A DNA stretch of 64,000 nucleotides. It comes from Pedobacter psychroterrae (lineage in GTDB: Bacteria; Bacteroidota; Bacteroidia; Sphingobacteriales; Sphingobacteriaceae). This document shows positions 26,634 through 36,727 of this stretch, one piece after another (the stretch's first letter is position 1; the number at the start of each line of letters is the position of its first letter). The position numbers and the translations under genes are program-made. The notes below the pieces were generated by a model that saw only the letters and a list, made by a program, of their open reading frames with translations, was not told where the DNA came from and did not search any database. The stretch covers positions 496,001 to 560,000 of the forward strand of contig NZ_SJSL01000001.1 in NCBI RefSeq assembly GCF_004331695.1. The letters run 5' to 3'.

Positions 26634-27290
26634 CTATTGTGTAAGTGCATATTGAATTAAATTAGCGCCCATTCTAAGCGCCATCAGCCGTCTATCCTGC
26701 GTATCGTCAGGATAAGTCCCATAATCTTCCCACCCGTTCCCTAAATCGCATTCAAATGTATAGTAACATACTATCCTCCCCTGCCAGGTAAGCACAAATC
26801 CCTGAGGCCTATTGCCGTCATGCTCATGTATTTTAGGCAGGCCGCCAGGAAATTTATATTTCTGATTGTACACCGCATGATCTGAAGGAAGTTCTGTAAA
26901 GGTCAATTCAGGAAAGACCTTTTTCATTTCCCTCCTGATAAATTTATCCAGACCGTAGTTGTCATCTATGTGAAGGAAGCCCCCGCCTGTTAAATACTTG
27001 CGAAGGTTAGCTGCTTCTGCATTGTTAAAAAGTACATTTCCATGCCCGGTTAAGTAAATGTAAGGATAGTTGAAAAGTTCAGGGCTGCCAACCTCCACTA
27101 TTGCCTCCTGGGCAGCCAGGTTTGTCTTCAGGTTTTTATTACAAAAATCGATAAGGTTTGGAAGTGCGGTTCTGTTTGCATACCAGTCGCCGCCCCCATT
27201 GTATTTCAGCTTTGCTATTTTATAAGTAGGCACGTTAAATGCCAACTGGGTTAGCAATATTAAAGCGAGTATGGACCACTTAAATCTCAT
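26634..27290 (-). CDS. DUF4159 domain protein, exported
   Basis: A 218-residue protein with an N-terminal signal peptide or anchor (residues 5-20) and one DUF4159 domain. Typical segments are KLKYNGGGDWYANRTALPNL, IYLTGHGNV, LTGGGFLHIDDNYG and PSDHAVYN. The fold is glutamine amidotransferase-like (ThuA-related) without a recognised active site. In Bacteroidota it is commonly next to rsmE, as here, where its start overlaps the RsmE stop by 4 bp. The role is unknown; a periplasmic location is inferred from the signal peptide. Confidence 0.85.
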   Translation of the reverse strand: MRFKWSILALILLTQLAFNVPTYKIAKLKYNGGGDWYANRTALPNLIDFCNKNLKTNLAAQEAIVEVGSPELFNYPYIYLTGHGNVLFNNAEAANLRKYLTGGGFLHIDDNYGLDKFIRREMKKVFPELTFTELPSDHAVYNQKYKFPGGLPKIHEHDGNRPQGFVLTWQGRIVCYYTFECDLGNGWEDYGTYPDDTQDRRLMALRMGANLIQYALTQ

Positions 27291-27991
27291 CTGTTTATAT
27301 AATTCACTTCAAAACATGCTTCCAGCGCTGCCGTCTCTGTCCGCAGCCTAGTATTACCTAAAGTTAGCGGTTTATAACCAAACTGCAAAGCCAGGGCTAT
27401 CTCATCTGGTGTAAAATCACCTTCAGGCCCTATAAGGATAGTGTAACGCTGTTTTGGCAACGCAACCTGGTCTATATACTGCCTGGATGCTTCGCTAATA
27501 CAATGCGCAATCATTTTATTTGAGTCATTGGGCGTATTCAGAAAATCGCTCAGATTAATTTGAGGATTCAATACAGGGTGATAGGCCTGTAAAGATTGCT
27601 TTACAGCAGCGGTGATTACTTTGTTAAGCCTGTCTTCCTTTACTACTCTGCGTTCAGATCTGTCGCAGATGATGGGAGTGATTTCATCAATACCTATCTC
27701 TGTGGCCTTTTCAAGAAACCATTCTATTCTATCAATATTTTTTGTGGGTGCTACAGCAATGTGGAGATGGTGGTTACGTTTCTGGTATTCTTTGGTAGAT
27801 TCAAGAACTCTAAGGCCAACATTTCTTTTTGTCTCGCTTATGATCTCGGCTTTATAAAGTCCCCCTTTACCATCAATTAGAAAAACCTGAGCACCAATGA
27901 TCAATCTTAATACTTTTACACAATGCCTGCTCTCCTCATCATTTAAGACATACTGATCAGAATCAATGTCTGGTGTATAAAAAACATGCAT
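27287..27991 (-). CDS. rsmE: 16S rRNA (uracil-1498-N3)-methyltransferase RsmE
   Basis: A 234-residue SPOUT-class RNA methyltransferase. The N-terminal PUA-like domain starts with HVFYTPDI and contains SRHCVKVLRL. The C-terminal knot carries LIGPEGDFTPDEI and LGNTRLRTETAALEA, which bind SAM. RsmE methylates U1498 of 16S rRNA in the assembled 30S subunit. The gene is 10 bp after the CNNM-type gene and overlaps DUF4159 by 4 bp, so it is part of the minus-strand run from DedA to the biotin-carrier gene. Confidence 0.95.
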   Translation of the reverse strand: MHVFYTPDIDSDQYVLNDEESRHCVKVLRLIIGAQVFLIDGKGGLYKAEIISETKRNVGLRVLESTKEYQKRNHHLHIAVAPTKNIDRIEWFLEKATEIGIDEITPIICDRSERRVVKEDRLNKVITAAVKQSLQAYHPVLNPQINLSDFLNTPNDSNKMIAHCISEASRQYIDQVALPKQRYTILIGPEGDFTPDEIALALQFGYKPLTLGNTRLRTETAALEACFEVNYINR

Positions 27992-28001
27992 ACTATAAAA
28001 A

Positions 28002-29318
28002 TTAATGATTGTCCACCATGTCGCTTTTATCGATCACTAATTCTAGTTTTATGGTTTCTATATTCTGCTCTGTTTTTTTCAGAATAGTAAACAGGTAACC
28101 GTAGCATTCTTCGCTGTCACCCACTTCAGGGATTCTTCCAAATGCATGCGAAACCAAGCCACCTACAGTATCAAAGTCTTCATCTTCTGGTAAGTCATGA
28201 GGCAAATGCTCATTTACATCGTAAACGGTAGCATATGCATTGATGATAAATTCTGTTTCAGAGATTTTCTCAACAGTAGGTTTTTCTTCATCGTATTCGT
28301 CCTGTATCTCCCCAACGATCTCTTCTACAATATCTTCAAGTGTGACCATACCCGCAGTTCCGCCAAACTCATCTATTACAATGGCTATCTGAATGCGCTT
28401 TTGCTGAAGCTCGCTTAGCAAGTCATTGATCTTTTTTGTTTCAGGTACGAAATAGGGCTTTCTTATAATATCACTAAGTGCCCACTGCTTATCGCCAGCC
28501 AGTAAAGGCAGGATATCTTTAGCATGGACTATTCCAATTATTTTATCAATGATGTCATCATAAACAGGTAGTCTTGAATAACCCTCTGCAATGATCGTTT
28601 CTATCACTTCCTGCTTAGGGGTGGAAAGTTCAATTCCTGAGATCTTGGTCCTGGGAACCATGATGTTTTTAACTACCCGCTCATTAAAATCAAAAACGTT
28701 TTTAATAAGTTCGTGTTCATTGGTATCCAAAGCACCACTTTCTTTACCCTGATCAAGCAGGTAATAGAGCTCCTCTGTACTGTGCACTGATTCATGCCCC
28801 CCTATACTCGATATCCCAAACAGTTTAAGGATCATATTGGCAAAGCCGTTCAACACCCAGATAAAAGGGCGAAACAGCCAATAGAATCCCTGCAAAGGAA
28901 AAGCAATAAACAATGTAGTAGCTACCGGTCTTTGTATCGCTATAGACTTAGGCGCCAGCTCACCGAATACAATGTGCATTACCGTGATAAAAAGAAACGC
29001 AATAAAAGTGGAGATAGAGGTAATATAAACATCCGGCAAATTAAAATTAATCAGCAAATCGTGCACAATGCCGTGCATTACAGATTCACCGACCCAACCA
29101 AGCCCCAGAGACGCAAGTGTAATACCTAATTGCGTTGCGGCCAGATATCCATCAAGATGCTGGGTAATGTATTTTGCAATATTCGCAACTCTACTTCCAG
29201 ATTTAGCTTTAATTTCAATCTGTGAGGCCCTAACCTTCACGATTGCAAATTCTGCTGCCACGAAAAATCCGTTAAGCGCTACTAAGAAGAATGTTAAAAA
29301 TATCTTGAGACCTTCCAT
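28002..29318 (-). CDS. CNNM/CorC-type membrane protein (DUF21, CBS pair)
   Basis: A 438-residue protein. It consists of a DUF21 membrane domain with about four helices (residues 1-190), a CBS domain pair (about 200-330, including VPRTKISGIELS and IVIDEFGGTAGMVTLEDIVEEIVG) and a C-terminal CorC/HlyC domain (about 345-430). Proteins of this layout transport or sense magnesium or cobalt; the old name hemolysin is misleading. Its start shares one base with the stop of the pyrophosphatase gene, which suggests translational coupling. Confidence 0.92.
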   Translation of the reverse strand: MEGLKIFLTFFLVALNGFFVAAEFAIVKVRASQIEIKAKSGSRVANIAKYITQHLDGYLAATQLGITLASLGLGWVGESVMHGIVHDLLINFNLPDVYITSISTFIAFLFITVMHIVFGELAPKSIAIQRPVATTLFIAFPLQGFYWLFRPFIWVLNGFANMILKLFGISSIGGHESVHSTEELYYLLDQGKESGALDTNEHELIKNVFDFNERVVKNIMVPRTKISGIELSTPKQEVIETIIAEGYSRLPVYDDIIDKIIGIVHAKDILPLLAGDKQWALSDIIRKPYFVPETKKINDLLSELQQKRIQIAIVIDEFGGTAGMVTLEDIVEEIVGEIQDEYDEEKPTVEKISETEFIINAYATVYDVNEHLPHDLPEDEDFDTVGGLVSHAFGRIPEVGDSEECYGYLFTILKKTEQNIETIKLELVIDKSDMVDNH

Positions 29319-29872
29319 TAAGATTTATTATTTCTAAACTTTTCATCATAAAGCACCATGCTTTCCTGGATGACCTTATGAGCATATCGCACGCCTAGCA
29401 AATGTTCAATTGTTACCTTTTTTTCTTCCAGCGCCTTATAATCCTGAAAAAATTTGACGATCTCTTTCATCGTATGAGGAGGTAATTCTGCCAAATCATT
29501 GATATAATTAACCGACATATCATTTTTAGCTACAGCAATGATTTTATCATCCTGCTCACCGTTGTCTACCATATGCATCACACCAATTACTTTGGCTTCG
29601 ATTATAGACAAAGGATAAACATCCACCGAACATAATACCAGAATATCCAGAGGATCATTGTCATCACAATATGTCTGGGGAATAAAGCCATAATTTGCAG
29701 GGTACATCACAGAAGAAAAGAGCACCCTATCCAGTTTGATTAAGTTAGAATCTTTATCTATTTCATATTTAGCCTTAGAACCCTTAGGTATTTCTATAAT
29801 GGCATTTACATATTCAGGTAACTGTTCTCCGGGAGAAACGCTATGCCATGGGTGATGATCGTATTTACTCAT
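29318..29872 (-). CDS. ppa: Inorganic pyrophosphatase, family I
   Basis: A 184-residue soluble pyrophosphatase. It shows the metal site [10 protein letters not shown] and the second site [11 protein letters not shown], plus the N-terminal [13 protein letters not shown] strand with active-site Lys and Glu. It hydrolyses pyrophosphate released by biosynthesis. It lies 7 bp downstream of the DedA gene and touches the CNNM-type gene; a magnesium-dependent enzyme next to a putative magnesium transporter is suggestive but unproven. Confidence 0.97.
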   Translation of the reverse strand: MSKYDHHPWHSVSPGEQLPEYVNAIIEIPKGSKAKYEIDKDSNLIKLDRVLFSSVMYPANYGFIPQTYCDDNDPLDILVLCSVDVYPLSIIEAKVIGVMHMVDNGEQDDKIIAVAKNDMSVNYINDLAELPPHTMKEIVKFFQDYKALEEKKVTIEHLLGVRYAHKVIQESMVLYDEKFRNNKS

Positions 29873-29879
29873 TTTGTTA

Positions 29880-30536
29880 TTAATCCTTTGTTATTTCTTC
29901 ACTATTGTTTTTTACCACCCTCTTTTTTACAAATGTAATGATCAAAGGAATGGTAGTTACAATAATAAAACCTATAATTATATATAATAAATAGTCATTA
30001 ATTTCTTTCTCAAATCTCCTGCCTAAAAAATACCCCATCAAAGTTAAGGATGCTATCCATATGATCGCTCCGACAATATTGTATAATGCAAACCTTTTAA
30101 AATCTAATTTAACTACTCCGGCAAATATCGGCGCAAACGTTCTGACTATCGGTACAAATCTGCCCATTATTAAAGCAAAGGCACCTTGCTTATTGTAATA
30201 CTCTTCTGCGGCCTTCAAATAACGCTTCTTAAAAAAGAAAGAGTCCTTTCTTTGATATAATACAGGGCCTGTCTTCCTTCCAAACCAATAGCCCGTAAAA
30301 TTACCGCAAATTGCAGAAACGCATAGTCCCAAAATCAGCAAATATATATTGACATCAAGTTTACCCGTAGCAACAAACATCCCCGCAAGAAATAATAGAT
30401 AATCACCTGGTAAGAAGAATCCAAAAAACAATCCGGTTTCGGCAAAAATAACAAACATCACAACATAAAAACCACCTTCTTTAAGTAATTTTTCGGAATC
30501 AATAAACTGCTGTATTGTAGTCCAGAAATCTTGCAT
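29880..30536 (-). CDS. DedA family membrane protein
   Basis: A 218-residue DedA/SNARE-associated (VTT) protein. Visible signatures are [34 protein letters not shown] and [16 protein letters not shown] with the essential Arg residues. DedA proteins flip lipids, such as undecaprenyl phosphate or phosphatidylethanolamine, across the inner membrane and influence envelope stress and drug resistance. It starts 46 bp downstream of nuoN on the same strand; that gap shows no clear terminator, so it may be partly read from the nuo operon. Confidence 0.93.
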   Translation of the reverse strand: MQDFWTTIQQFIDSEKLLKEGGFYVVMFVIFAETGLFFGFFLPGDYLLFLAGMFVATGKLDVNIYLLILGLCVSAICGNFTGYWFGRKTGPVLYQRKDSFFFKKRYLKAAEEYYNKQGAFALIMGRFVPIVRTFAPIFAGVVKLDFKRFALYNIVGAIIWIASLTLMGYFLGRRFEKEINDYLLYIIIGFIIVTTIPLIITFVKKRVVKNNSEEITKD

Positions 30537-30582
30537 AGTTCAATTATTCGTAAAACTACAAATAATAATCAAGAGAAAATCG

Positions 30583-31956
30583 TTATATCAAATTTAAAAT
30601 TACTGCAGGGTATATTCCTAAAAACAACGTAATTATCACTGACAAAACCAGGACAACCCTATACTGTGCAGGAGTTTCCAATTCAATTTCCTTGCCTTCT
30701 TTAAAATACATTGCCACAATGACTTTAAAGTAATAGTAAAATCCGACAAGCGCATTTAGAATAGCAAAGGCTACAAGCAATATCTGGTATTCCTGCATTA
30801 CATTTAGAAACATCAGGTATTTACCAATAAAACCGGCTGTTAAAGGAATTCCAGCCAGAGAGAGCATGGCAACAGTAAGTACAAATGCGATCAAAGGATT
30901 CCGTTTTGCCAGTCCGTTAAAGCTATCAAAATGATCTGAACCGGTCTTTTGCTTCACTATAATAAGTACTCCAAAAGCAATAATACTAGCAAACGTATAT
31001 GCTGCTGCATACACCAATACGTTATTGGCAGAATTTGCCGTAAGCGCAATCAAGGAAAACAACAAATATCCGGCATGTGATACACTGGAATAGGCAAGCA
31101 TCCGCTTAAAGTTCTTTTGAAATAAAGCGGTTACGTTTCCAATTAGCAACGTTAAACATACAATTACCATCAGCGGTGGCATCCAGAAATCGTGCAACGG
31201 GGCAAATGTGTCAGCAAATAGCCTCAGAAATGCAGCAAATCCAGCTGTTTTCACCACGGTAGACATGAATGACATGATCAGTGTAGGTGAACCTTCGTAA
31301 ACATCAGGAACCCAAAAATGGAATGGTGCGGCCCCAATTTTAAAACTCAGGCCAATCATCATCAGTATCAATCCGGAATAGAACATTGGAGATATCGATG
31401 TATAATTGCCCACAAGATAATTATTAATCGCATCAAGATCAAATGACCCTGTAGCACCGTAGATGAGGGTTATCCCAAACAATAAAAAGCCTGTAGAAAA
31501 GGCCCCCATTAAAAAGTATTTTAATGATGCCTCATTTGATGCAAAATTACTCTTGCGAATACCCGCAAGTATATATAAGCTTACAGACATGATTTCTAGG
31601 CCGATAAACAACATTGACATGTTTTTATAGGAGACCATAATCACTATTCCCACCAGGGCAAATAAGATTAGTGTAAAGTATTCAGCAATGTTTTCACTAT
31701 CCTTTGCAAAATAATTTTGGGTAAGGAGAAATATAAACAGCGTTCCAAGAATAGTAATCCCTGAAAATGCCAATGCAAAATTATCCATTTGCATCATGCC
31801 ATAATAAACCTGATCAGTATTCCATGAAACAGCCACAAACCCCAATGCGGTAAGCAGGCCAATTAGCGTAATTGGCAATAATGCTTTTTTAGCCTTAAAC
31901 AAACCTGCGTAAAGCACTACTAAAGCTGTAACTGCAATTGTTATAATGATATTCAT
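30583..31956 (-). CDS. nuoN: NADH-quinone oxidoreductase subunit N
   Basis: A 457-residue antiporter-like membrane subunit with about 13-14 helices. Key charged residues lie in FIGLEIMSVSLYILAG (Glu), SFKIGAAPFHFWVPDVYEG (Lys) and QKNFKRMLAYSSVSHAGY (Lys). It forms one of the proton-pumping channels of complex I. It is the last gene of the nuo series, 4 bp after nuoM. Confidence 0.96.
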   Translation of the reverse strand: MNIIITIAVTALVVLYAGLFKAKKALLPITLIGLLTALGFVAVSWNTDQVYYGMMQMDNFALAFSGITILGTLFIFLLTQNYFAKDSENIAEYFTLILFALVGIVIMVSYKNMSMLFIGLEIMSVSLYILAGIRKSNFASNEASLKYFLMGAFSTGFLLFGITLIYGATGSFDLDAINNYLVGNYTSISPMFYSGLILMMIGLSFKIGAAPFHFWVPDVYEGSPTLIMSFMSTVVKTAGFAAFLRLFADTFAPLHDFWMPPLMVIVCLTLLIGNVTALFQKNFKRMLAYSSVSHAGYLLFSLIALTANSANNVLVYAAAYTFASIIAFGVLIIVKQKTGSDHFDSFNGLAKRNPLIAFVLTVAMLSLAGIPLTAGFIGKYLMFLNVMQEYQILLVAFAILNALVGFYYYFKVIVAMYFKEGKEIELETPAQYRVVLVLSVIITLFLGIYPAVILNLI

Positions 31957-31960
31957 TTGC

Positions 31961-33427
31961 TTAGTTTACCGAAGTTAATTTTTGTGTTACTTGTTCTATT
32001 AAATGTTGTACTGATGCTTCAGATAATTGCAGAATAGGTTTTGGATAAACACCTAATGCGATGATTAAAGCGCAGATCGTATACAATACCACTTTCTCCG
32101 TACCTGCTATATCAGCAAATCCAATGGTAAGGTCATTTGTTTTGCCCAGCATTACATTCTGGTACATCCTTAGCATATAAACTGCCCCAAAAATAATGGT
32201 CAACCCTGCAAATGCAGCAATCCATATATTGTATTGATAAACACCCATCAACAACAGGAATTCACCAATAAAACCATTTGTGCCCGGTAAGGCTACTGTA
32301 CCCAAAACAATGATTAATGCTGTAATGGCCAATATGGGTGCCTGCTTTGCAATACCTCCAAGCTCACTTATCCTATTGGTCTTTAACCGGCTGCTGATAA
32401 TATCCAGCACAAAGAAAAGGCCTACTACATTGATCCCGTGACTTAACATCTGTATCATCGCACCCTGCATTCCCTGGGTATTTAAGGCAAAGATACCGGC
32501 ACTGATGAGTCCAACGTGTGCAATGGAAGAATAAGCCACCAAACGCTTGGCATCCTTTTGAGTAAAAGCGATCAAAGAAGCATAAATAATCCCTATCACC
32601 GACAAAATAATTACGATATAACCCCATTGCTGCAAACCTGCAGGGGCAATTGGTAATAACCACCTGATCACTCCATATATCCCCATCTTTAACATGATCC
32701 CGGACAATAACATCGTACCGACAGCAGGTGCTTCAGTATACGTACTTGGCTGCCAGGTATGGAATGGGAATACCGGCATTTTTATCGCAAAAGCAATAAA
32801 GAACGCCCAAAATACCCAGCCTTGCTGTGCACCATCCAGATTGAGGTTATAAAATGCCTGTATATCAAAGTTGTGTGCCGGATTTTGAAGGTATAAATAA
32901 ATTATTCCCACAAGCATAAATAACGACCCTGCTATGGTATATACAAAAAACTTCATGTTGACCTTTATGCGGTCTTTGCCTCCCCATACGGCACATATAA
33001 AATATATAGGGATTAAGGCTGCTTCCCACCCAATATAAAATAAGAATGCATCCAGTGCTGTAAATACAATTAATAAGCCACTCTGCATAAACAGGATGAG
33101 CGCAAATAATGCATTTCCGTTTTTGTACTCATGTTTATACCCTGTGAGGATGATGAGAGGGATCAGCACGTTTGTCAATATTACGGTAATGATGCTTATT
33201 CCATCTATTCCAGCGTGAAAGCTGATGCCTAAATCCTGTATCCAGGGATAATTTACAACAAATTGAGTACTGGCGTCCGGGGTAAAATTACAAACCACGG
33301 CAATTGTCAGTGCCAAAGAAACGATTGATGAGAATAAGGCGACATGTTTAGCCGCAGTACCCGAAAATGTTGTAACCAGGGCTCCCACCAATGGTAAAAA
33401 TATAAGAAGTAGTAAAAGTTGTTCCAT
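31961..33427 (-). CDS. nuoM: NADH-quinone oxidoreductase subunit M
   Basis: A 488-residue antiporter-like subunit. Conserved elements are FYIGWEAALIPIYF (channel Glu), AFAIKMPVFPFHTWQPSTYTEAP (Lys and His) and QKDAKRLVAYSSIAHVG (Lys). It is a proton-pumping membrane subunit of complex I, placed between nuoL and nuoN with a gap of 21 bp to nuoL and 4 bp to nuoN. Length and motifs are normal. Confidence 0.96.
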   Translation of the reverse strand: MEQLLLLLIFLPLVGALVTTFSGTAAKHVALFSSIVSLALTIAVVCNFTPDASTQFVVNYPWIQDLGISFHAGIDGISIITVILTNVLIPLIILTGYKHEYKNGNALFALILFMQSGLLIVFTALDAFLFYIGWEAALIPIYFICAVWGGKDRIKVNMKFFVYTIAGSLFMLVGIIYLYLQNPAHNFDIQAFYNLNLDGAQQGWVFWAFFIAFAIKMPVFPFHTWQPSTYTEAPAVGTMLLSGIMLKMGIYGVIRWLLPIAPAGLQQWGYIVIILSVIGIIYASLIAFTQKDAKRLVAYSSIAHVGLISAGIFALNTQGMQGAMIQMLSHGINVVGLFFVLDIISSRLKTNRISELGGIAKQAPILAITALIIVLGTVALPGTNGFIGEFLLLMGVYQYNIWIAAFAGLTIIFGAVYMLRMYQNVMLGKTNDLTIGFADIAGTEKVVLYTICALIIALGVYPKPILQLSEASVQHLIEQVTQKLTSVN

Positions 33428-33448
33428 TGTGTTTTCCTGAACGATCTT

Positions 33449-35344
33449 TTATAGAGATAAATAAGTATACAATAACAATGAGATGATTCCTACCACCATC
33501 ATAAAAATATAAAACCCGACATTTCCGGATTGTAAAAGCCTCAATCCCTTACTTGCTTCAGTCGTACCCAGCCCAAATCCATTTACAATACCGTCGATAA
33601 CTTTATTATCAAAGATCTTATAAAAGAATCCAGAAAGGACATCCAGAGGTTTCCTGATCAGCGCATCATATATTTCATCAAAATAGAATTTGTTATAAGA
33701 CAAATTTGCCAACAGAGGTCGTTTGGTCTCATCCGGTACAGGCACATGGCTCTGTTTGATGTATTTGAAATAAGCAAATCCGATAGAGACAATCACACCT
33801 GCCACCGAAACTGCCATCAGGATATATTCTGTAGCATGATCAGGCGATTCTCCAGTGTGTTTTATGACTGGCTCAAGCCAATCGGATAACCAGTGACTGC
33901 CTCCAAGTACTTCCGGGATGCCGATAATTCCTCCAATAGCAGAAAGTATAGCCAACACGATTAAAGGAAAGGTCATAGAGGCAGGAGACTCATGGATTTT
34001 CTCTTCTGAATGATGCGTACCACGGTATTTCCCGTAAAAAGTAAGGAATAACATCCTGAACATATAAAACGCGGTAAGGAATGCCCCGAATACAGCAATT
34101 CCCCATAGCACTTTGTCATGAACATATACATGTGCCAAAATTTCATCTTTTGAAAAGAATCCTGAGAAAGGAGGTAGTCCAGCGATGGCAATAGTTCCGA
34201 TCAGCATGGTGATGAATGTAACCGGCAGCTTTTTCCTTAAGCCACCCATATGCCGCATATCCTGTTCATGATGCAAGGCATGAATTACTGAGCCTGCACA
34301 TAAGAAAAGTAATGCTTTAAAGAATGCATGTGTAATCACATGGAAAAAAGCTCCGTTATACGCTCCAACCCCTAAGCCTAAAAACATATAGCCCAATTGG
34401 GATACGGTAGAATAGGCAAGTACCTTTTTGATATCTGTTTGGGTTAAAGCTATAATGGCCGCTACTATTGCGGTGGCGAGACCAACAATAGCAATCACAT
34501 GCTGAATTACGGGGGCCAAATCAAATATCAGATTTGATCTTGCAATCATATAAATACCCGCCGTTACCATTGTTGCAGCATGGATCAATGCCGACACAGG
34601 AGTCGGGCCGGCCATTGCATCGGGCAACCAGGTAAATAAAGGCAACTGTGCTGATTTACCGCAAGCGCCAATGAATAGCAACAGCGCAATTAAAGCAATG
34701 GTACCGTCTCCGGGAAGCATTGCTGCGGCCTGAGGGAATATTTTAGAAAACTCTACACTTCCAAACGTGGTGAATATGAAAAACACACCAAGTAGAAAGC
34801 CAAGGTCACCAATCCGGTTCATCACAAAGGCTTTCTTAGCTGCAGATGCATAATTGCTGTTTGTATACCAAAAACCAATAAGCAGATAGGAACACAGCCC
34901 CACTCCTTCCCATCCAATGAACATAACAATGTAGTTCGATCCCAATACCAGCAGCAACATGAAAAATATAAACAAGTTCAGGTAGCTGAAGAACTTGCCA
35001 AAACCTTCATCACTGTGCATGTACCCAATCGAATAAATATGGATCAGGAAGCCAACTCCGGTTACGATCAGCAACATAATAGCACTCAGCGGATCGACCA
35101 GGAACGATAGCGGAATATGTAACGCCCCCGCACTTATCCAGTCAAACAGAAAAACCTCGTGAGATTTATTTACATCAGAACCCAATGCCAGAAATATTCC
35201 TACACTGATTGCAAACGATATGAATATAACGCTGCTTCCTATAAAACCGATCAGGCTTTTGGAGAATGTATTTCTTCCCAATCCATTGATTACAAAACCA
35301 ATCAGGGGAATCAGGGGAACCAGCCAAACTAAATCTATTATCAT
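33449..35344 (-). CDS. nuoL: NADH-quinone oxidoreductase subunit L
   Basis: A 631-residue distal antiporter-like subunit. Visible are VMFIGWEGVGLCSYLLIGFW (channel Glu), KSAQLPLFTWLPDAMAGPTP (Lys) and QTDIKKVLAYSTVSQLGYM (Lys). A C-terminal amphipathic lateral helix region with final membrane anchor follows residue 540. It pumps protons at the tip of complex I. It lies 21 bp after nuoK. Confidence 0.96.
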   Translation of the reverse strand: MIIDLVWLVPLIPLIGFVINGLGRNTFSKSLIGFIGSSVIFISFAISVGIFLALGSDVNKSHEVFLFDWISAGALHIPLSFLVDPLSAIMLLIVTGVGFLIHIYSIGYMHSDEGFGKFFSYLNLFIFFMLLLVLGSNYIVMFIGWEGVGLCSYLLIGFWYTNSNYASAAKKAFVMNRIGDLGFLLGVFFIFTTFGSVEFSKIFPQAAAMLPGDGTIALIALLLFIGACGKSAQLPLFTWLPDAMAGPTPVSALIHAATMVTAGIYMIARSNLIFDLAPVIQHVIAIVGLATAIVAAIIALTQTDIKKVLAYSTVSQLGYMFLGLGVGAYNGAFFHVITHAFFKALLFLCAGSVIHALHHEQDMRHMGGLRKKLPVTFITMLIGTIAIAGLPPFSGFFSKDEILAHVYVHDKVLWGIAVFGAFLTAFYMFRMLFLTFYGKYRGTHHSEEKIHESPASMTFPLIVLAILSAIGGIIGIPEVLGGSHWLSDWLEPVIKHTGESPDHATEYILMAVSVAGVIVSIGFAYFKYIKQSHVPVPDETKRPLLANLSYNKFYFDEIYDALIRKPLDVLSGFFYKIFDNKVIDGIVNGFGLGTTEASKGLRLLQSGNVGFYIFMMVVGIISLLLYTYLSL

Positions 35345-35365
35345 CTTATACTTTATTCTTAAAAA

Positions 35366-35686
35366 TTACCACTTAAGGCGGTTCAACACATTAATATCTA
35401 TTGACTGTGTATTTCTGTAAACCATTACAATAATACTTAAGCCTACAGCTACTTCTGCAGCTGCAAGTGCCATAATAAAAAACACAAACACCTGACCTGA
35501 AGGATCATTGCTGTGTACAGAAAAAGCCGTCAACAATAAGTTTACAGCATTAAGCATCAGCTCTACCGACATAAAAATAACGATGGCATTTCGGCGTGTT
35601 AACACACCGACAACGCCAATTGTGAAAATAATAGCACTTAGCCAGATGTAATGGTTAAGTGGCACTCCCTGCAATTGATGAGTCAT
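35366..35686 (-). CDS. nuoK: NADH-quinone oxidoreductase subunit K
   Basis: A small three-helix membrane subunit of 106 residues from the ATG at 35686. A GTG at 35695 would add three residues (MEN) and overlap the nuoJ stop by one base, so either start is possible. Helix II carries FMSVELMLNAVNLLL with the conserved Glu of the proton path, and helix III carries ALAAAEVAVGLSI with the second Glu. This Glu pair is typical of NuoK. It lies between nuoJ and nuoL. Confidence 0.95.
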   Translation of the reverse strand: MTHQLQGVPLNHYIWLSAIIFTIGVVGVLTRRNAIVIFMSVELMLNAVNLLLTAFSVHSNDPSGQVFVFFIMALAAAEVAVGLSIIVMVYRNTQSIDINVLNRLKW

Positions 35687-35694
35687 GTTCTCCA

Positions 35695-36192
35695 CTATGC
35701 TTTTTCTTTTTTAGTTAACAATACCGCACCAACCATTGCCGTAAGCAATAAAATTGAAGACAGTTCAAAAGGCAACATAAACGGCCCGAATAATTCCTTA
35801 CCGAGGTTCTTCAACAGTCCCAGATTTGGATTTTTTAACACCACAGGGTCAGAGATGGCAGTCGCCTTCAATGAACCTACCAAGGTTACAACAAGACAGC
35901 ATCCGGCAATGACACCTACTATCTTTACCATATTTGATTTCAGCGGTTCATTATCCTTATTTAGATTCAGTAGCATCAGTACAAAAAGAAACAGTACCAT
36001 AATCGCTCCCATATACACAATAAAGTTTACCACTGCCAGGAACTGTGCGTTTAAAAGAATATAGTGGACCGTGAAAGTAAAAAACGTAAGAATCAGATAA
36101 AGCACGCTATGCACCGGGTTTTTAGAAAAAATAACCATCAGTGAAAAGATCACGCTAAATGTTGCTACAAAATAGAATACCGATGTACCCAT
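35695..36192 (-). CDS. nuoJ: NADH-quinone oxidoreductase subunit J
   Basis: A 165-residue five-helix subunit. Conserved features are KNPVHSVLYLILTFF near the N-terminus and IVYMGAIMVLFLFVLMLLN, the helix with the pi-bulge that links quinone chemistry to pumping. The start shares a base with the nuoI stop at 36192. The C-terminal helix ends in a Lys-rich tail. Confidence 0.95.
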   Translation of the reverse strand: MGTSVFYFVATFSVIFSLMVIFSKNPVHSVLYLILTFFTFTVHYILLNAQFLAVVNFIVYMGAIMVLFLFVLMLLNLNKDNEPLKSNMVKIVGVIAGCCLVVTLVGSLKATAISDPVVLKNPNLGLLKNLGKELFGPFMLPFELSSILLLTAMVGAVLLTKKEKA

Positions 36193-36695
36193 TATTTATT
36201 ATTGTTTAGTGGCTGTTCAACCAGTTTGTCTTTACCATAAATGAAATCCTTGCGCAGGTAATCAGCAGGAACTATTGGGCCATCCAGATAAATGGCCTCT
36301 TTTGGACAAGCTTCTTCGCATAGTCCGCAGAAAATACACCTGAGCATATTGATCTCATAAACTGCTGCATACTTTTCTTCTCTGTAAAGCTCCTTCTCCT
36401 CTTGTTTACGTTCTGCCGCTATCATCGTAATTGCTTCTGCAGGGCACGACAATGCACACAACCCGCATGCAGTACAACGTTCCCTGCCTTGCTCATCTCT
36501 TTTCAAAGAATGCATCCCCCGGAAATTGGTAGAGAATTCGCGCTCCTGTTCGGGATAACGAATTGTTGCCTCTTTTTTAAAGATATGACTTATCGTAACG
36601 GACAACCCCTTCACTATAGCAGGCAGGTACATGCGCTCTGCTAAGGTAAGCGGCTTTTGTTCTAATACTTTCTTTTTACTGGTTAATGGCTCCAT
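36192..36695 (-). CDS. nuoI: NADH-quinone oxidoreductase subunit I
   Basis: A 167-residue ferredoxin-like subunit with two 4Fe-4S motifs, CTACGLCALSCP and CIFCGLCEEACP, which hold clusters N6a and N6b on the path to N2. An amphipathic N-terminal helix (TLAERMYLPAIVKGL) lies along the membrane. It follows nuoH by 32 bp. Confidence 0.96.
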   Translation of the reverse strand: MEPLTSKKKVLEQKPLTLAERMYLPAIVKGLSVTISHIFKKEATIRYPEQEREFSTNFRGMHSLKRDEQGRERCTACGLCALSCPAEAITMIAAERKQEEKELYREEKYAAVYEINMLRCIFCGLCEEACPKEAIYLDGPIVPADYLRKDFIYGKDKLVEQPLNNNK

Positions 36696-36727
36696 TAAAC
36701 CTCCTTTATATTATCCGCAATGCGGTG